Below are positions 52,821 to 61,787 of a stretch of DNA of 64,000 nucleotides, one piece after another. The DNA lies in assembly GCA_015660995.1 (NCBI GenBank), contig JACTUC010000005.1:49861-113860 (forward strand), given 5' to 3'. The stretch comes from Candidatus Methanomethylicaceae archaeon (GTDB taxonomy: Archaea; Thermoproteota; Methanomethylicia; Methanomethylicales; Methanomethylicaceae). The notes beneath the pieces were generated by a model, which searched no databases, was not told the origin of the DNA, and saw nothing but the letters and a program-made list of their open reading frames with translations. Position numbers and translations under genes: made by a program. Within the stretch, counting starts at the first letter, position 1; each line of letters begins with the position of its first letter.

Positions 52821-53862
52821 CGATCTTGGCTACGATCTCTTTGAAGTCGGTATTACTGTACTCCTCAATCTTCCCCTCGTCACAGGCCTTTGAGAGAGCA
52901 GAGTCAATGGGCAGCGATCCAAGGAATTTCGTGTTAATCTTCTCTGCTAGAAGCTTTCCCTTGGATTCACCGAAGAGATGAATGACTTCACCGCAGTTGG
53001 GGCACTTCACATAGCTCATGTTTTCTATGATCCCAAGGATCGGGACGGTCATCATCTTTGTCATATGGACTGCCTTTGATACTATCATGCCAGCAAGCTC
53101 CTGGGGAGATGTCACGATAATGGCGCCGTCTACGGGGAGGAGTTGCATGACGGTCAGCTGGGCATCGCTAGTACCTGGCGGGAGATCGAGAATCAGATAA
53201 TTAAGCTCTCCCCACTCCACGTCCGCGTAGAACTGCCTTATGGCACTGCTGACCAGTGGACCCCTCCAAATTATGGGGGCTTCCTCCTCCCCAGTCAGCA
53301 GGTTCATCGACATTATCTTTATGCCTCCTTTGGACGCCGAGGGGACGATCTTTCCCTCCACTACGAAAGGTTCTGCCAACTCGCCGAAGATCTTCGGTAT
53401 GCTGGGCCCAGTGATATCCGCGTCCAGAACGCCTACTTTATAGCCCCTGCGCGAAAGCTCGACGGCTAGCATTGCCGCAATGGAGGACTTCCCCACACCG
53501 CCCTTGCCAGAGAGGACAGCGATAATTTTTTCTATCCGCATCTTTGGCAGCTTGCTAGGAAGCTGTGTCGGCTTGCCCTTTGATTTCAGCTTTTCTATGA
53601 GCTTGTTTCGCTCCTCTTCGTTCATCACCGAGAGCTGGATGTCCACCGAACCCACACCCTCAAGCTGCGTTATTGCCTGTTGGGCATCGTCCCGGATTCT
53701 GTTCCCGAGCGGGCAAGCATCGGTTGTGAGGGCTATTACGACCGTCACAGAGTCACCCTCGATGCGGACCTCCCTTACCATTTCCAGGGAAACAATATCG
53801 ATACCAAGCTCTGGATCAATGACACCCTTCAAAGCATTGGTCACATCATCTTTCGTTACCAT
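52813..53862 (-). CDS. mrp: Mrp/NBP35-family P-loop ATPase with N-terminal MIP18 domain
   Basis: Residues 1-90 form a DUF59/MIP18 domain with the conserved DACPLGNR loop. The ATPase domain from about 110 has AVLSGKGGVGKSSIAA, the deviant Walker A of the ParA/MinD type, DLPPGTSDAQLT and the cluster ligands CPNC (YVKCPNCGEV). Such scaffolds assemble and transfer [4Fe-4S] clusters. In a cell with so many Fe-S subunits encoded nearby this is fitting. The ribosome site GGTGA precedes the ATG, and a TATAA element upstream is shared with the divergent ECF gene. Confidence 0.92.
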   Translation of the reverse strand: MVTKDDVTNALKGVIDPELGIDIVSLEMVREVRIEGDSVTVVIALTTDACPLGNRIRDDAQQAITQLEGVGSVDIQLSVMNEEERNKLIEKLKSKGKPTQLPSKLPKMRIEKIIAVLSGKGGVGKSSIAAMLAVELSRRGYKVGVLDADITGPSIPKIFGELAEPFVVEGKIVPSASKGGIKIMSMNLLTGEEEAPIIWRGPLVSSAIRQFYADVEWGELNYLILDLPPGTSDAQLTVMQLLPVDGAIIVTSPQELAGMIVSKAVHMTKMMTVPILGIIENMSYVKCPNCGEVIHLFGESKGKLLAEKINTKFLGSLPIDSALSKACDEGKIEEYSNTDFKEIVAKIVG

Positions 53863-53947
53863 CTAAGAGTCACCTTTATACGAAGGTTCTAGAAATCCAT
53901 GTTTCTTATAAACTTCACCAACAAGACCAAAGAGTTTTTTAGCTGGA

Positions 53948-53962
53948 TGGATACACTATCCA
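53948..53962. promoter_or_regulatory. Palindrome just ahead of the ECF S-component gene
   Basis: TGGATACACTATCCA is a perfect inverted repeat of six-base arms around CAC, ending 11 bases before the ATG at 53974. It is downstream of the likely TATA box (near 53907), so it could be an operator for a repressor that blocks transcription start or a small stem in the leader. Confidence 0.3.
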
Positions 53963-53973
53963 TATGATAAACG

Positions 53974-54552
53974 ATGAAGAACGGAAAGATCGGTCTAAGC
54001 AGGACGAAGAAGATCACTTTTACGGCCATGCTGATAGCCCTAGCAGTCTCACTGAGGATTATCAAATATAGCATGTTCGGGCCGCTGCAATTTGTTAACT
54101 TCCCAGCCATCTTCACAATCGTGGGTGGAGTTGTCTTCGGACCCATTGTCGGCTTGACCGTTGGCTTATCATCGTACCTTCTCTCAGACATGGTTCTCGG
54201 TGCAGGGCCGTGGACGGTGGTCAACGCATTATTCATAGGAGTGGTGGGCATCATCACTGGGTTGATCTGGAGTAGGAAGCCGTTCCTCAAGATCAATAAG
54301 ATTGGGCTTGGCATCGGGGTCTATCTTCTAATGCTTAGTTTTGACATCTTCAATTCCTGGGTTCTCAACATCATTTGGGGCTATCCATGGCTATGGTCGC
54401 TCATCTACGGCATATTGGGTTTGCTCATGCCTGCAGGAGGCGGCTACATGATAGGTGTGGGACCCATCACCGAGGCGACAACGACTATCTTGACCGTGTC
54501 TATCGTATTTGTATTAGCTAGAAGCAGAATAAATCTCAACCATAAAACCTGA
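53974..54552 (+). CDS. ECF transporter S component
   Basis: The 192-residue protein has six helices and the S-component pattern of energy-coupling-factor importers: KITFTAMLIALAVSLRII, VNFPAIFTIVGGVVFGP in the Ala-x-x-x-Ala-bearing helix, and GLSSYLLSDMVLG. It would share the ATPase and T subunits with another ECF module. The vitamin it binds is not clear. The DUF4430 gene converges on it; that domain resembles cobalamin-binding proteins, so cobalamin or a precursor is one guess. Confidence 0.8.
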   Translation: MKNGKIGLSRTKKITFTAMLIALAVSLRIIKYSMFGPLQFVNFPAIFTIVGGVVFGPIVGLTVGLSSYLLSDMVLGAGPWTVVNALFIGVVGIITGLIWSRKPFLKINKIGLGIGVYLLMLSFDIFNSWVLNIIWGYPWLWSLIYGILGLLMPAGGGYMIGVGPITEATTTILTVSIVFVLARSRINLNHKT

Positions 54553-54608
54553 AATGGGTAGGCAACTGTTTATTACCAAGAAATTAGCTACTTCAAGATC
54601 TTTCAAAT

Positions 54609-54615
54609 AAAAAAA
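54609..54615 (-). terminator. T-run after the DUF4430 gene
   Basis: Seven T on the minus strand end about 50 bases past the DUF4430 stop and would suit termination. Confidence 0.35.
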
Positions 54616-54634
54616 GAGGTATGTTTGAAGGAAT

Positions 54635-54696
54635 AATTTTCGAGTTTCCAAACCAGTATGTCACCAATTTTCGAATGTCCAAACCAATATGTCACC
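54635..54696. repeat. 31-base tandem duplication at the 3' end of the DUF4430 gene
   Basis: Copies at 54635-54665 and 54666-54696 are adjacent and match at 28 of 31 positions. Because 31 is not a multiple of three the inner copy shifts the frame and creates the gene's present TGA stop. Read in the frame of the older copy the protein would end GDILVWKLENYSF and continue to a stop about 35 bases on. Confidence 0.8.
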
Positions 54697-55125
54697 GTGT
54701 ATCATAAGGTACTGATCAGCGCCAACGTATGGCGAAGTCGAGGTACCATTTTCCCATACGCTGTAAACCCAGGATTGGCCCGAAGTCGGTGATGTTACTG
54801 TATTATTTACGCCATTTATGCCTGTCACAAGGTATTCGCCAAAAGAAGCGTAGTAGGTAGCAGCGACATTTGCCACCATACGTGTTGCATTCAGCGCATT
54901 CACGCCAATGGGAGCATATGTGTTATTGTACCAGCTGACAGTGCCATTCCCATAGTCAATCCCAATGCTCACCTGTATTGCAGTTTCATTTACAGCTGAC
55001 TGGAGATTTGAGATGGTAGTTGCTTGGTTTTGCGAAGTTTGATAGTAGCTTGCTGCCATTCCAGATGCTGCAACAGCCCATATTAAGAAAATTAAAGTGG
55101 CGACAGTCCAAATATTAAACTTCAA
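54661..55125 (-). CDS. Secreted or membrane-anchored DUF4430 protein
   Basis: The 154-residue protein has an N-terminal signal or anchor (WTVATLIFLIWAVAASGMAA) and a DUF4430-like end: SWVYSVWENGTSTSPYVGADQ, then YLMIHGDILVWTF. This domain resembles the C-terminal region of transcobalamin and intrinsic factor. Many NxT/S sites suggest glycosylation outside the cell. The terminal ENW follows from a tandem duplication. It may bind a vitamin for the nearby ECF system, but the two genes are convergent and not an operon. Confidence 0.65.
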   Translation of the reverse strand: MKFNIWTVATLIFLIWAVAASGMAASYYQTSQNQATTISNLQSAVNETAIQVSIGIDYGNGTVSWYNNTYAPIGVNALNATRMVANVAATYYASFGEYLVTGINGVNNTVTSPTSGQSWVYSVWENGTSTSPYVGADQYLMIHGDILVWTFENW

Positions 55126-55230
55126 ATTATATCTCCTCTATTTGGATAGTTAATCCATCCATATAAATCAATTGCCATTTGTGACAACCTGTTTTTATAG
55201 CCATTCTGCACCTCTGAATAACGATCCGTG

Positions 55231-55677
55231 ATGCGCGAGCTAATACCCGAACTAGAGATGGAGCTCACTGATGCGATTCCTGGTTTTTCATGCAGGAAGT
55301 GCGCCAGGTGCTGCACCCACAAACTAGTGACGTTGTACGATGGGGATTTAGAGAGGCTCGAGCAAACCGGCGAGGGGAAGAGGGTCTATGAAAAAACGAC
55401 AACTCAGGAGAGAACCCTGACCGGTGCAGAGTATAAGATGATCATGGAGAATGGAAGGTGCGTTCTTCTAAAGGGTGGACTTTGCAGGCATTATGACCTT
55501 AGGCCTGACACATGCAGAAGGCATCCCTTTCTCGAAACCGAGAGACACATCCTTGTTGCTTCCACCTGTCCAGGCGTAATCTGGGAGGAGGTAGGGAAGA
55601 TATCAGATTACAAAAGGCTATCAAAAGGGATCTCTGAGAAGATAGATGCGTATCTCGATTCAAGGGAGCAGGTCTAG
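55231..55677 (+). CDS. YkgJ-family Cys-cluster protein
   Basis: The protein of 148 residues has the YkgJ/UPF0153 pattern: CRKCARCCTHK near residue 20, then CVLLKGGLCRHYDLRPDTCRRHP, a set of eight Cys that binds zinc or an iron-sulfur cluster. The function is unknown in general; some members assist flagellin methylation or redox enzymes. It begins at ATG 55231 after a GTG and converges with the mevalonate kinase gene by a four-base overlap. Confidence 0.85.
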   Translation: MRELIPELEMELTDAIPGFSCRKCARCCTHKLVTLYDGDLERLEQTGEGKRVYEKTTTQERTLTGAEYKMIMENGRCVLLKGGLCRHYDLRPDTCRRHPFLETERHILVASTCPGVIWEEVGKISDYKRLSKGISEKIDAYLDSREQV

Positions 55678-56687
55678 TTTTTATCGGTCGATTCAAGGCG
55701 CACTCCCGTGCCAGACAGCGAAGCTTCAAAGGGAACGCCCCCAACCACCTTTATCGCAACTGCTACTTTGTCTGTCTTTCCAAGGCATAGGGCGATCATG
55801 CAACCACCCCCGCCTGCGCCGGTCATCTTTGACCCGACAGCACCAGCGCTCCTTGAAGAGTAGACCATGTCGTTGAGCTTTTGGGATGAGACCCCTAGGG
55901 ACTCAAGCTGACCGTGGTTGATGTTCATGAGCATGCCCAAGGACTCCAAGTCGCCTTTTATAATGGATGATTTCGCTTCCTTGACTATCTCACCTATCGT
56001 GGCCATTATGGAGTCCACTGCTCTAGGCGAGGCTTCCCTGAGCGCCCGGACCCTCTTCAGAAGATCTCCGGTCTTGGCTTCGCGCTCGGTGTATCCTACG
56101 ACTGAGGGCAGCTTACGCCCGATCTTCAGCTTTTCAATGTGTGGTGCAGGCTTGCCAGGTTCGATGTAGATCGTGCCGCCATAGGTCGAGATGGCGGTGT
56201 CCATGGGACTGGCAGCCCCTTGGACTTCAAGCTCGGTGGCGTGACCCAAATGAGCTATCTCCTCCTGCTTGAGCTCATGGCCCATGAGGTGCGTGTAGGC
56301 TGCAATGGTACCAACGGCTATTGCAGCAGACGTGCCGAGACCTGCACCTACTGGCATCTCCGACTTTATTGTGACATTAACGCCTTGCTTTTTGTCAACA
56401 TGCTTTGACGCCAGTTCAATTGCCTTGCGGACATAGCTCATCGCGTCGATTATGCGGTCGTAGTCGGTCTCGACTAGTAGGTCGTTGGATCCCTCCCTGA
56501 AGGTTAGGATTAGACCTGGGATATGGAGGTCCAGGGCCGATACTTTTATGGATGAATCACCCCTCTCCTCGACCGTGACATATAGCCGCCTGTCTATGGC
56601 GCTCACCAAGGCGGGCTTCCCATATACGACGGCATGCTCTCCAAAGAGCGTGATTTTGCCGGGTGCGGAGGTAGTAACCTTCATCAT
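55674..56687 (-). CDS. mvk: Mevalonate kinase
   Basis: This GHMP kinase of 337 residues phosphorylates mevalonate for archaeal lipid synthesis. It has APGKITLFGEHAVVYGKPAL at the N-terminus, PVGAGLGTSAAIAVG as the ATP loop, SPMDTAISTYGG with the catalytic Asp, and MTGAGGGGCMIAL near the C-terminus. HAVVYGKPA is diagnostic of mevalonate kinase rather than homoserine or galactokinase. The other pathway genes are not adjacent. It overlaps the convergent YkgJ gene by four bases. Confidence 0.94.
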   Translation of the reverse strand: MMKVTTSAPGKITLFGEHAVVYGKPALVSAIDRRLYVTVEERGDSSIKVSALDLHIPGLILTFREGSNDLLVETDYDRIIDAMSYVRKAIELASKHVDKKQGVNVTIKSEMPVGAGLGTSAAIAVGTIAAYTHLMGHELKQEEIAHLGHATELEVQGAASPMDTAISTYGGTIYIEPGKPAPHIEKLKIGRKLPSVVGYTEREAKTGDLLKRVRALREASPRAVDSIMATIGEIVKEAKSSIIKGDLESLGMLMNINHGQLESLGVSSQKLNDMVYSSRSAGAVGSKMTGAGGGGCMIALCLGKTDKVAVAIKVVGGVPFEASLSGTGVRLESTDKN

Positions 56688-56902
56688 GATCTACTCGCGA
56701 GTACATTTTGAAGTTGGGGCACCATCATTCTTTATCCCGTGGTTTAATAAAACGTTTCGATGATCGAACATATCTGCCAAGGAATTTAGCTCTGCTGCAA
56801 CAGTCAGTGCCATAGAATTGTGTGTCTAAAATTGCTGACATAATTTAAAATATGTGGAAGGTTCTAAGGCTAAGATGTCTGTTTTATGGAGGGTTCATTG
56901 AG

Positions 56903-58228
56903 ATGAAGGAAGAGCTCTTTCTGCTGGCTGAAAAAGTTTCGAAGGAGATGCGTAGGAGGGGAGCTAGCGAAGTAATGGTTCTCCCGACGCAGAATGAGAG
57001 CCTGATGGTAAGGTTCAGCAACAACAAGGTCACTGTGGTCCAGAGCTGGAGCGTGATCAGCATCGATATGCTTTCCATATTCGGAAAAAAGAGGCTCATA
57101 AGCAGGTTTGAGAATATCGGTGAGAATGCGCTTGCAGAGAGCATCGAGAGGGTCATCAAGGAATCGAGCTTTGTTCAGGAATCGGAGGAGCTAGCACCAC
57201 TTCCCACCAGCGTCAAATTTAAGGACAGGCGGACGACCCAGAAGATCGATGCTAACAGAATAAACGATTATGTGAGCCTTGCCATCAACTCCGCTACGCG
57301 CGAGGGGGCTGAAAGGGTCTCTGGCGTCTTCACAGGAAGCATTGTGCGCGACGCAATAATTGGCAGCAATGGCGCGGAGGGGTATGACGAAAGGGCTTCC
57401 TTCGATCTGAATGTGAGGACTTTCACGGGCGATAATTCTGGGCAGGGTCTCAGCTGCGCAACCATGATGAGCCAGCTCACGCCTGAGGAGGCTGGGAGAG
57501 AGGCGGGTTTTATAGTTCGCATGGCAAAGAACCCTGCTAAGTGGTCCGAGGGCAAGTATTCAGTTCTGCTCGGACCAATAATCGGGGCAGAGCTTATCGG
57601 CCACGTCGGCGATTCGTGTTCAGCCTTCAACGTCGAGGCGGGTACATCTTGTCTGACTGGAAAAATAGGGAAGGAAGTATTGTCCAAGGAACTGACCATT
57701 GCAGATGATGGTTCCAGTAAAGATGGACTTAGCTCCAGATCATTTGATGATGAAGGTACGCCGACCAGAAAAACGGTGCTTATGGAAAAAGGAACGCTCA
57801 AATCTTATCTACATAACGTCAACACCGCTAAGAGGTTCAAGACCTTCAGCACAGGCAACGCAGGTTGGATTGCGCCAAGCGCCTGGAATTTAGTCATCGA
57901 TCATGGGAAGCTCTCCTTCGAGGAGAGCCTGAAGGAACTTAAGAATGGAATATATATGGTGAGCAACTGGTACACGAGGTTCCAGAACTACAGCACGGGT
58001 GATTTCTCGACCATTTGTCGGGATGGCACATTCCTCGTCGAGGACGGAGAGCTAAAGGGGTCGCTGAAGGGGGTCAGGATTAGCGATAACCTGTTGAAGA
58101 TCTTCAGATCGATCAAATGCATGGGGAAAGACAGAAGGTGGGTAAGGTGGTGGGAGGTAAGGACGCCTACGTTCCTCCCTGCTATGGTGTTGCCAGAGGT
58201 TAGCTTGACCAAAGCGCAAGAGAGCTAG
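56903..58228 (+). CDS. TldE/PmbA-family modulator of DNA gyrase-type protease
   Basis: The protein of 441 residues has the TldD/E fold: EVMVLPTQNESLMVRFSNN near the start, SNGAEGYDERASF and the C-terminal NVNTAKRFKTFSTGN. It lacks HExxxH, so it is the inactive TldE half that pairs with a TldD protease; no tldD is in the window. ATG 56903 follows GGAGGG, while the upstream in-frame start adds 17 residues without similarity. Family members process peptides such as microcin B17; archaeal roles are unclear. Confidence 0.82.
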   Translation: MKEELFLLAEKVSKEMRRRGASEVMVLPTQNESLMVRFSNNKVTVVQSWSVISIDMLSIFGKKRLISRFENIGENALAESIERVIKESSFVQESEELAPLPTSVKFKDRRTTQKIDANRINDYVSLAINSATREGAERVSGVFTGSIVRDAIIGSNGAEGYDERASFDLNVRTFTGDNSGQGLSCATMMSQLTPEEAGREAGFIVRMAKNPAKWSEGKYSVLLGPIIGAELIGHVGDSCSAFNVEAGTSCLTGKIGKEVLSKELTIADDGSSKDGLSSRSFDDEGTPTRKTVLMEKGTLKSYLHNVNTAKRFKTFSTGNAGWIAPSAWNLVIDHGKLSFEESLKELKNGIYMVSNWYTRFQNYSTGDFSTICRDGTFLVEDGELKGSLKGVRISDNLLKIFRSIKCMGKDRRWVRWWEVRTPTFLPAMVLPEVSLTKAQES

Positions 58229-58312
58229 TATTAATCTAACTAACTCTAACTCACCTTGCCCCAATCTAGCGGAAAATGAACGAACGGACAAATGGACGCA
58301 TGGAGCAAGACC

Positions 58313-58321
58313 AAAAAAAAA
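58313..58321 (-). terminator. T-run after the catalase gene
   Basis: Nine consecutive T on the minus strand begin six bases past the catalase stop codon at 58327, an efficient terminator by archaeal standards. Confidence 0.5.
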
Positions 58322-58326
58322 GGAGA

Positions 58327-59790
58327 TTATGTTGCTTCATCTAGGGATATTCCTAGAGCGTCTGCCACTCCTTTGCCATAAGCAGGATCAGCCCTCAGAC
58401 AGTTCTTGATATGTCTTAGCTTGACTTCTTTTGGACTATCTCCCATCGCACGTGCTGTGTTTTCAAACAATACCTTTTGCTGTCCTGGGCTCATCAACCT
58501 AAACAGTTTACCTGGCTGAGTATAGTAGTCATCATCGTCTTCTCTGAAGTTCCAATGGTCTGCAGCACCACTCAACTTTAGTGGCGGCTCTCTGAAATCT
58601 GGCTGTTCCTGCCATTCACCATAGCTGTTTGGCTCATATCCGATAGTGCTACCTGCGTTATTGTTGACCCTCATCTGACCATCTCGGTGATAGCTATTGA
58701 CGGGGCAACGAGGAGCATTCACAGGTATCTGATGGTGATTTACGCCAAGTCTGTAGCGTTGCGCGTCACCGTAAGAGAAGAGTCTACCCTGCAACATTTT
58801 GTCTGGGGAAAAGCCAATACCTGGAACCACATTAGCAGGATTGAACGCGGATTGCTCTACCTCCGCAAAGTAATTCTCGGGATTGCGGTTTAGCTCAAAA
58901 TACCCGACCTCGATCAGTGGAAAGTCTTTATGATACCACACCTTGGTCAAATCGAAAGGATTGTATGGCATTTTCTTTGCTTGGTCTTCAGTCATGACCT
59001 GTATGAGCATCTTCCAGCGAGGGAACTCACCCCGTTCGATGCTTTCGTATAGGTCACGCTGATGGCTCTCGCGATCCTTAGCGATAATGGCTTCAGCTTC
59101 TGCGTCAGACAGGTTTTTGATACCCTGCTGAGTGACAAAATGGAACTTGACCCATACGCGCTCATTCCTATCATTGATCATGCTATATGCATGACTGCCA
59201 AAACCGTGCATGTATCTGTACGATAACGGAATGCCGCGATCGCTCATAACGATAGTGACCTGATGTAATGCTTCAGGAAGCGATGTCCAGAAGTCCCAGT
59301 TGTTTTTTGCGCTTCGCATATTTGTCCGAGGGTCCCTTTTTACTGCATGGTTTAGGTCTGGAAACTTGAGCGGATCACGAAGGAAGAAAACGGGTGTATT
59401 GTTTCCGACAAGATCCCAGTTACCCTCTTCCGTATAGTATTTCATTGCAAAGCCACGAATATCACGTTCAGCATCGGCAGCACCGCGCTCCCCAGCAACT
59501 GTTGAGAAACGGACAAACATTTCCGTTTTCTTGCCAATTTTCGAGAAGATTTTGGCTTTCGTGTATCTTGTAATATCATGGGTCACGGTGAAGGTGCCAT
59601 AGGCACCTGATCCTTTGGCATGCATTCTTCTCTCAGGAATGACCTCTCTGTCAAAATGACCCAGCTTCTCAAGGAACCACACGTCCTGAAGGAGCATAGG
59701 ACCTCGAGGGCCAGCAGTCATAGCATTTTGATTGTCAGGTACAGGCGCACCGGCAGCAGTAGTTAGTTTTTTCTGAGATTTTTCCTTCAT
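58327..59790 (-). CDS. katA: Monofunctional haem catalase
   Basis: The 487-residue small-subunit catalase breaks down hydrogen peroxide. Catalytic H57 lies in [15 protein letters not shown]130 in [11 protein letters not shown] and the haem-ligating Y340 in [15 protein letters not shown]-terminal start [18 protein letters not shown] is strongly reminiscent of bacterial clade 3 catalases. Codon use is more A/T-rich and less AGG/AGA-biased than neighbours, and it has its own spacer and terminator. I infer recent transfer from a bacterium. No redox regulator is adjacent. Confidence 0.95.
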   Translation of the reverse strand: MKEKSQKKLTTAAGAPVPDNQNAMTAGPRGPMLLQDVWFLEKLGHFDREVIPERRMHAKGSGAYGTFTVTHDITRYTKAKIFSKIGKKTEMFVRFSTVAGERGAADAERDIRGFAMKYYTEEGNWDLVGNNTPVFFLRDPLKFPDLNHAVKRDPRTNMRSAKNNWDFWTSLPEALHQVTIVMSDRGIPLSYRYMHGFGSHAYSMINDRNERVWVKFHFVTQQGIKNLSDAEAEAIIAKDRESHQRDLYESIERGEFPRWKMLIQVMTEDQAKKMPYNPFDLTKVWYHKDFPLIEVGYFELNRNPENYFAEVEQSAFNPANVVPGIGFSPDKMLQGRLFSYGDAQRYRLGVNHHQIPVNAPRCPVNSYHRDGQMRVNNNAGSTIGYEPNSYGEWQEQPDFREPPLKLSGAADHWNFREDDDDYYTQPGKLFRLMSPGQQKVLFENTARAMGDSPKEVKLRHIKNCLRADPAYGKGVADALGISLDEAT

Positions 59791-59975
59791 AAAAATCCCC
59801 TTTCAAATTTTTCGTGTGCGCCTATATTAACATATACATTAAAAATCGAGCTAAATTGCTTCATACTTGCCAACATAAAGTTTCGGTTTTCTCAATTATT
59901 GAAAAAGAAGGGATAGATAATGGCAAATTTGCTTGGGTTGAACTTGGTTGCCTCTTTTTGTTTTGCAAAGCCAGC
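59791..59975. other. A/T-rich spacer upstream of the catalase
   Basis: The 185 bases hold the presumed catalase promoter and nothing else recognisable. TATATTAACATATAC at 59823 is the clearest TATA-like stretch. Confidence 0.4.
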
Positions 59976-60185
59976 TTAATCTTTGGCTATCATAACGCTT
60001 GTCGATTTGATTATTGCAATTGCTTTTTCGCCACGTTTCAGACCCAAGTCTTTCACTGCTTCTTTTGTAATGACAGCTGTTAACGTAATTGGCATTTCAA
60101 TTTTTATTTTTACTTTAGACGTAACGACTCCATCTTCAACATCCTCTACAGTTCCCCGGAAACAATTTCTTGCACTTATTTTCAT
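59976..60185 (-). CDS. Mop-type molybdate/tungstate-binding protein
   Basis: From ATG 60185 the frame encodes 69 residues forming a single TOBE/Mop domain: KISARNCFRGTVEDVEDGVV and ITLTAVITKEAVKDLGLKRG, ending AIIKSTSVMIAK. Such proteins bind molybdate or tungstate as oligomers and store or sense it. moeA at the right edge of the window fits molybdopterin use. Codons at the start could add four residues (MGDF). It is monocistronic. Confidence 0.88.
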   Translation of the reverse strand: MKISARNCFRGTVEDVEDGVVTSKVKIKIEMPITLTAVITKEAVKDLGLKRGEKAIAIIKSTSVMIAKD

Positions 60186-60261
60186 AAAATCACCCATAGG
60201 TCATTATATGGATTCAACAAAGCTAAATTCGTTTACGCTAATTTTCTGGAAAGATTATCAT

Positions 60262-60276
60262 AAAAAATAAAAAAAA
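60262..60276 (-). terminator. T-rich terminator after the class III aminotransferase
   Basis: T8-A-T6 on the minus strand follows the aminotransferase stop by about 13 bases. Confidence 0.45.
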
Positions 60277-60288
60277 GGTAGAGGAATC

Positions 60289-61644
60289 TTACTGTGGCTC
60301 TACCTCTGCGTCCGAGACCTTCAGCGCCTCGTCCAAGGCGTTCACGCCGAAGTCGATCTGATCCCTGTTTATAATCAGCGGCGGGGCAATGACGAAGTGA
60401 CTGAGCCAGGTCTGGATATATACGCCTCTCTTGCTCATCTCTGCGCCGACTTTGTCCACCATCAACGGTAATCCTGTTGCTTTGTCCACCCTTGTGTTGA
60501 ATGGCTTCTTCGTCTTCCTGTTCTTCACGATCTCGACCGCCCAGAAGAGGCCGATACCCCGCACGTCACCTATTGAGATGTGCTTCTCCTTCAGTTCGTT
60601 GAGCCTCTTGCCCATGTGCGCTCCCATAACCTTGGAGTTCTCCATCAGGTTCATCCTCTTGTACTCGTTTATCGCTGCGGGGACTGGAGACAACGCCAGC
60701 GGGTGCGCTTCATAGGTGTGACCGTGGGCGAAGTAGTTCTCCTCGAAATAATCTGCGATCTTTCTGGTGGTTGCAGTTATGCCCAGCGGAGTGTATGCAC
60801 CGGTGCTACCTTTGGCAGTTGTAAGTATGTCGGGCTTGACACCCCAGTTGTCAACTGCGAACCAAGTGCCGGTCCTTCCCCAGCCGGACATGACTTCATC
60901 AACAATCAGGAGTACGCCGTTCTCCTCGGTGATCTGCCTGATCCTTGGTAGATACTCTTTTACAGGAACTATTACACCGTTCGTTCCGACTACAGGCTCG
61001 ACGATCATGGCAGCCACGTTGGCCTCATTCTTGATCATATAGTCGACGTACTCAGCGCAGGTCAAGCCGCAGCTTGGGTACTCCTGCTTGAACGGGCACC
61101 TGTAGCAGTAGCAGTCTGGAGCGAAGATGGCGCCGTCAAGTTTGCTTGTTGGTTCTGCGAACCATCTTCTAGGATCGCCGGTGCACGAAATTGAGGCAGC
61201 TGTCGAACCGTGGTAGGATGCATACCTCGATATCACCTTGTAAGCTCCCTTTGGCTTCAGGTACATTCTAGCAATCTTGAGGGCTGCCTCGTTTGCCTCT
61301 GTTCCAGAGGTCGAGTAAAAGATCTTCTCAAGCCCCTGTGGCAGAACCTTCACAATCTCACTGCTTGCCCTGGCGCGTATATCGATGGAGTAGGCAGGGG
61401 CGATGTATGGCATCTTCCTTGCCTGTTCCACGATGGCCTCGATCAGGGCTTGATTTTTGTGGCCGAGGTTCGAGCACATCAGTTGGGAGGAGAAGTCCAG
61501 GGTTTTCTTCCCCGTCATGTCTGTGAAGTAAACCCCTTCTGCATCCACTATGTGCGGCGGCTTCTTCCAGCCCCTCTGAAATCGCCATGTGCCGTAGGTG
61601 TACTTAGCGACTGTGTCTTGGATCTCATCTGGTTGTCCTGACAA
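60289..61644 (-). CDS. Class III PLP aminotransferase with four-Cys insert
   Basis: The 451-residue protein is a class III (omega-amino acid or acetylornithine-like) aminotransferase: YSTSGTEANEAALKIAR, IVDEVMSGWGRTGTWFA and the PLP lysine in TTAKGSTGAYTPLG. An insert near residues 185-205 has four or five Cys in the arrangement CYCYRCPFKQEYPSCGLTC, which is known from a subset of this class and may bind a metal or stabilise the dimer. The amino donor could be taurine, beta-alanine or another omega-amino acid; I cannot decide. Confidence 0.88.
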   Translation of the reverse strand: MSGQPDEIQDTVAKYTYGTWRFQRGWKKPPHIVDAEGVYFTDMTGKKTLDFSSQLMCSNLGHKNQALIEAIVEQARKMPYIAPAYSIDIRARASSEIVKVLPQGLEKIFYSTSGTEANEAALKIARMYLKPKGAYKVISRYASYHGSTAASISCTGDPRRWFAEPTSKLDGAIFAPDCYCYRCPFKQEYPSCGLTCAEYVDYMIKNEANVAAMIVEPVVGTNGVIVPVKEYLPRIRQITEENGVLLIVDEVMSGWGRTGTWFAVDNWGVKPDILTTAKGSTGAYTPLGITATTRKIADYFEENYFAHGHTYEAHPLALSPVPAAINEYKRMNLMENSKVMGAHMGKRLNELKEKHISIGDVRGIGLFWAVEIVKNRKTKKPFNTRVDKATGLPLMVDKVGAEMSKRGVYIQTWLSHFVIAPPLIINRDQIDFGVNALDEALKVSDAEVEPQ

Positions 61645-61787
61645 ATTTTTTCCTCCTTAAAGTGAGTGAAAATTGTTAGTTAATGGTAATAAACTTTCGC
61701 CCCCGCTGCATAAGAGGCAAACTGGAAGCAGGGCAGCAAAAAGGCGAGCCGCAGGCGCCAGAATTATCAACATTTAATTGCAGGCGT

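Noticed and set aside
54635-54696. CRISPR-like or IS-end repeat
   Set aside because: There are only two directly adjacent copies within a gene end, so a local tandem duplication explains them.
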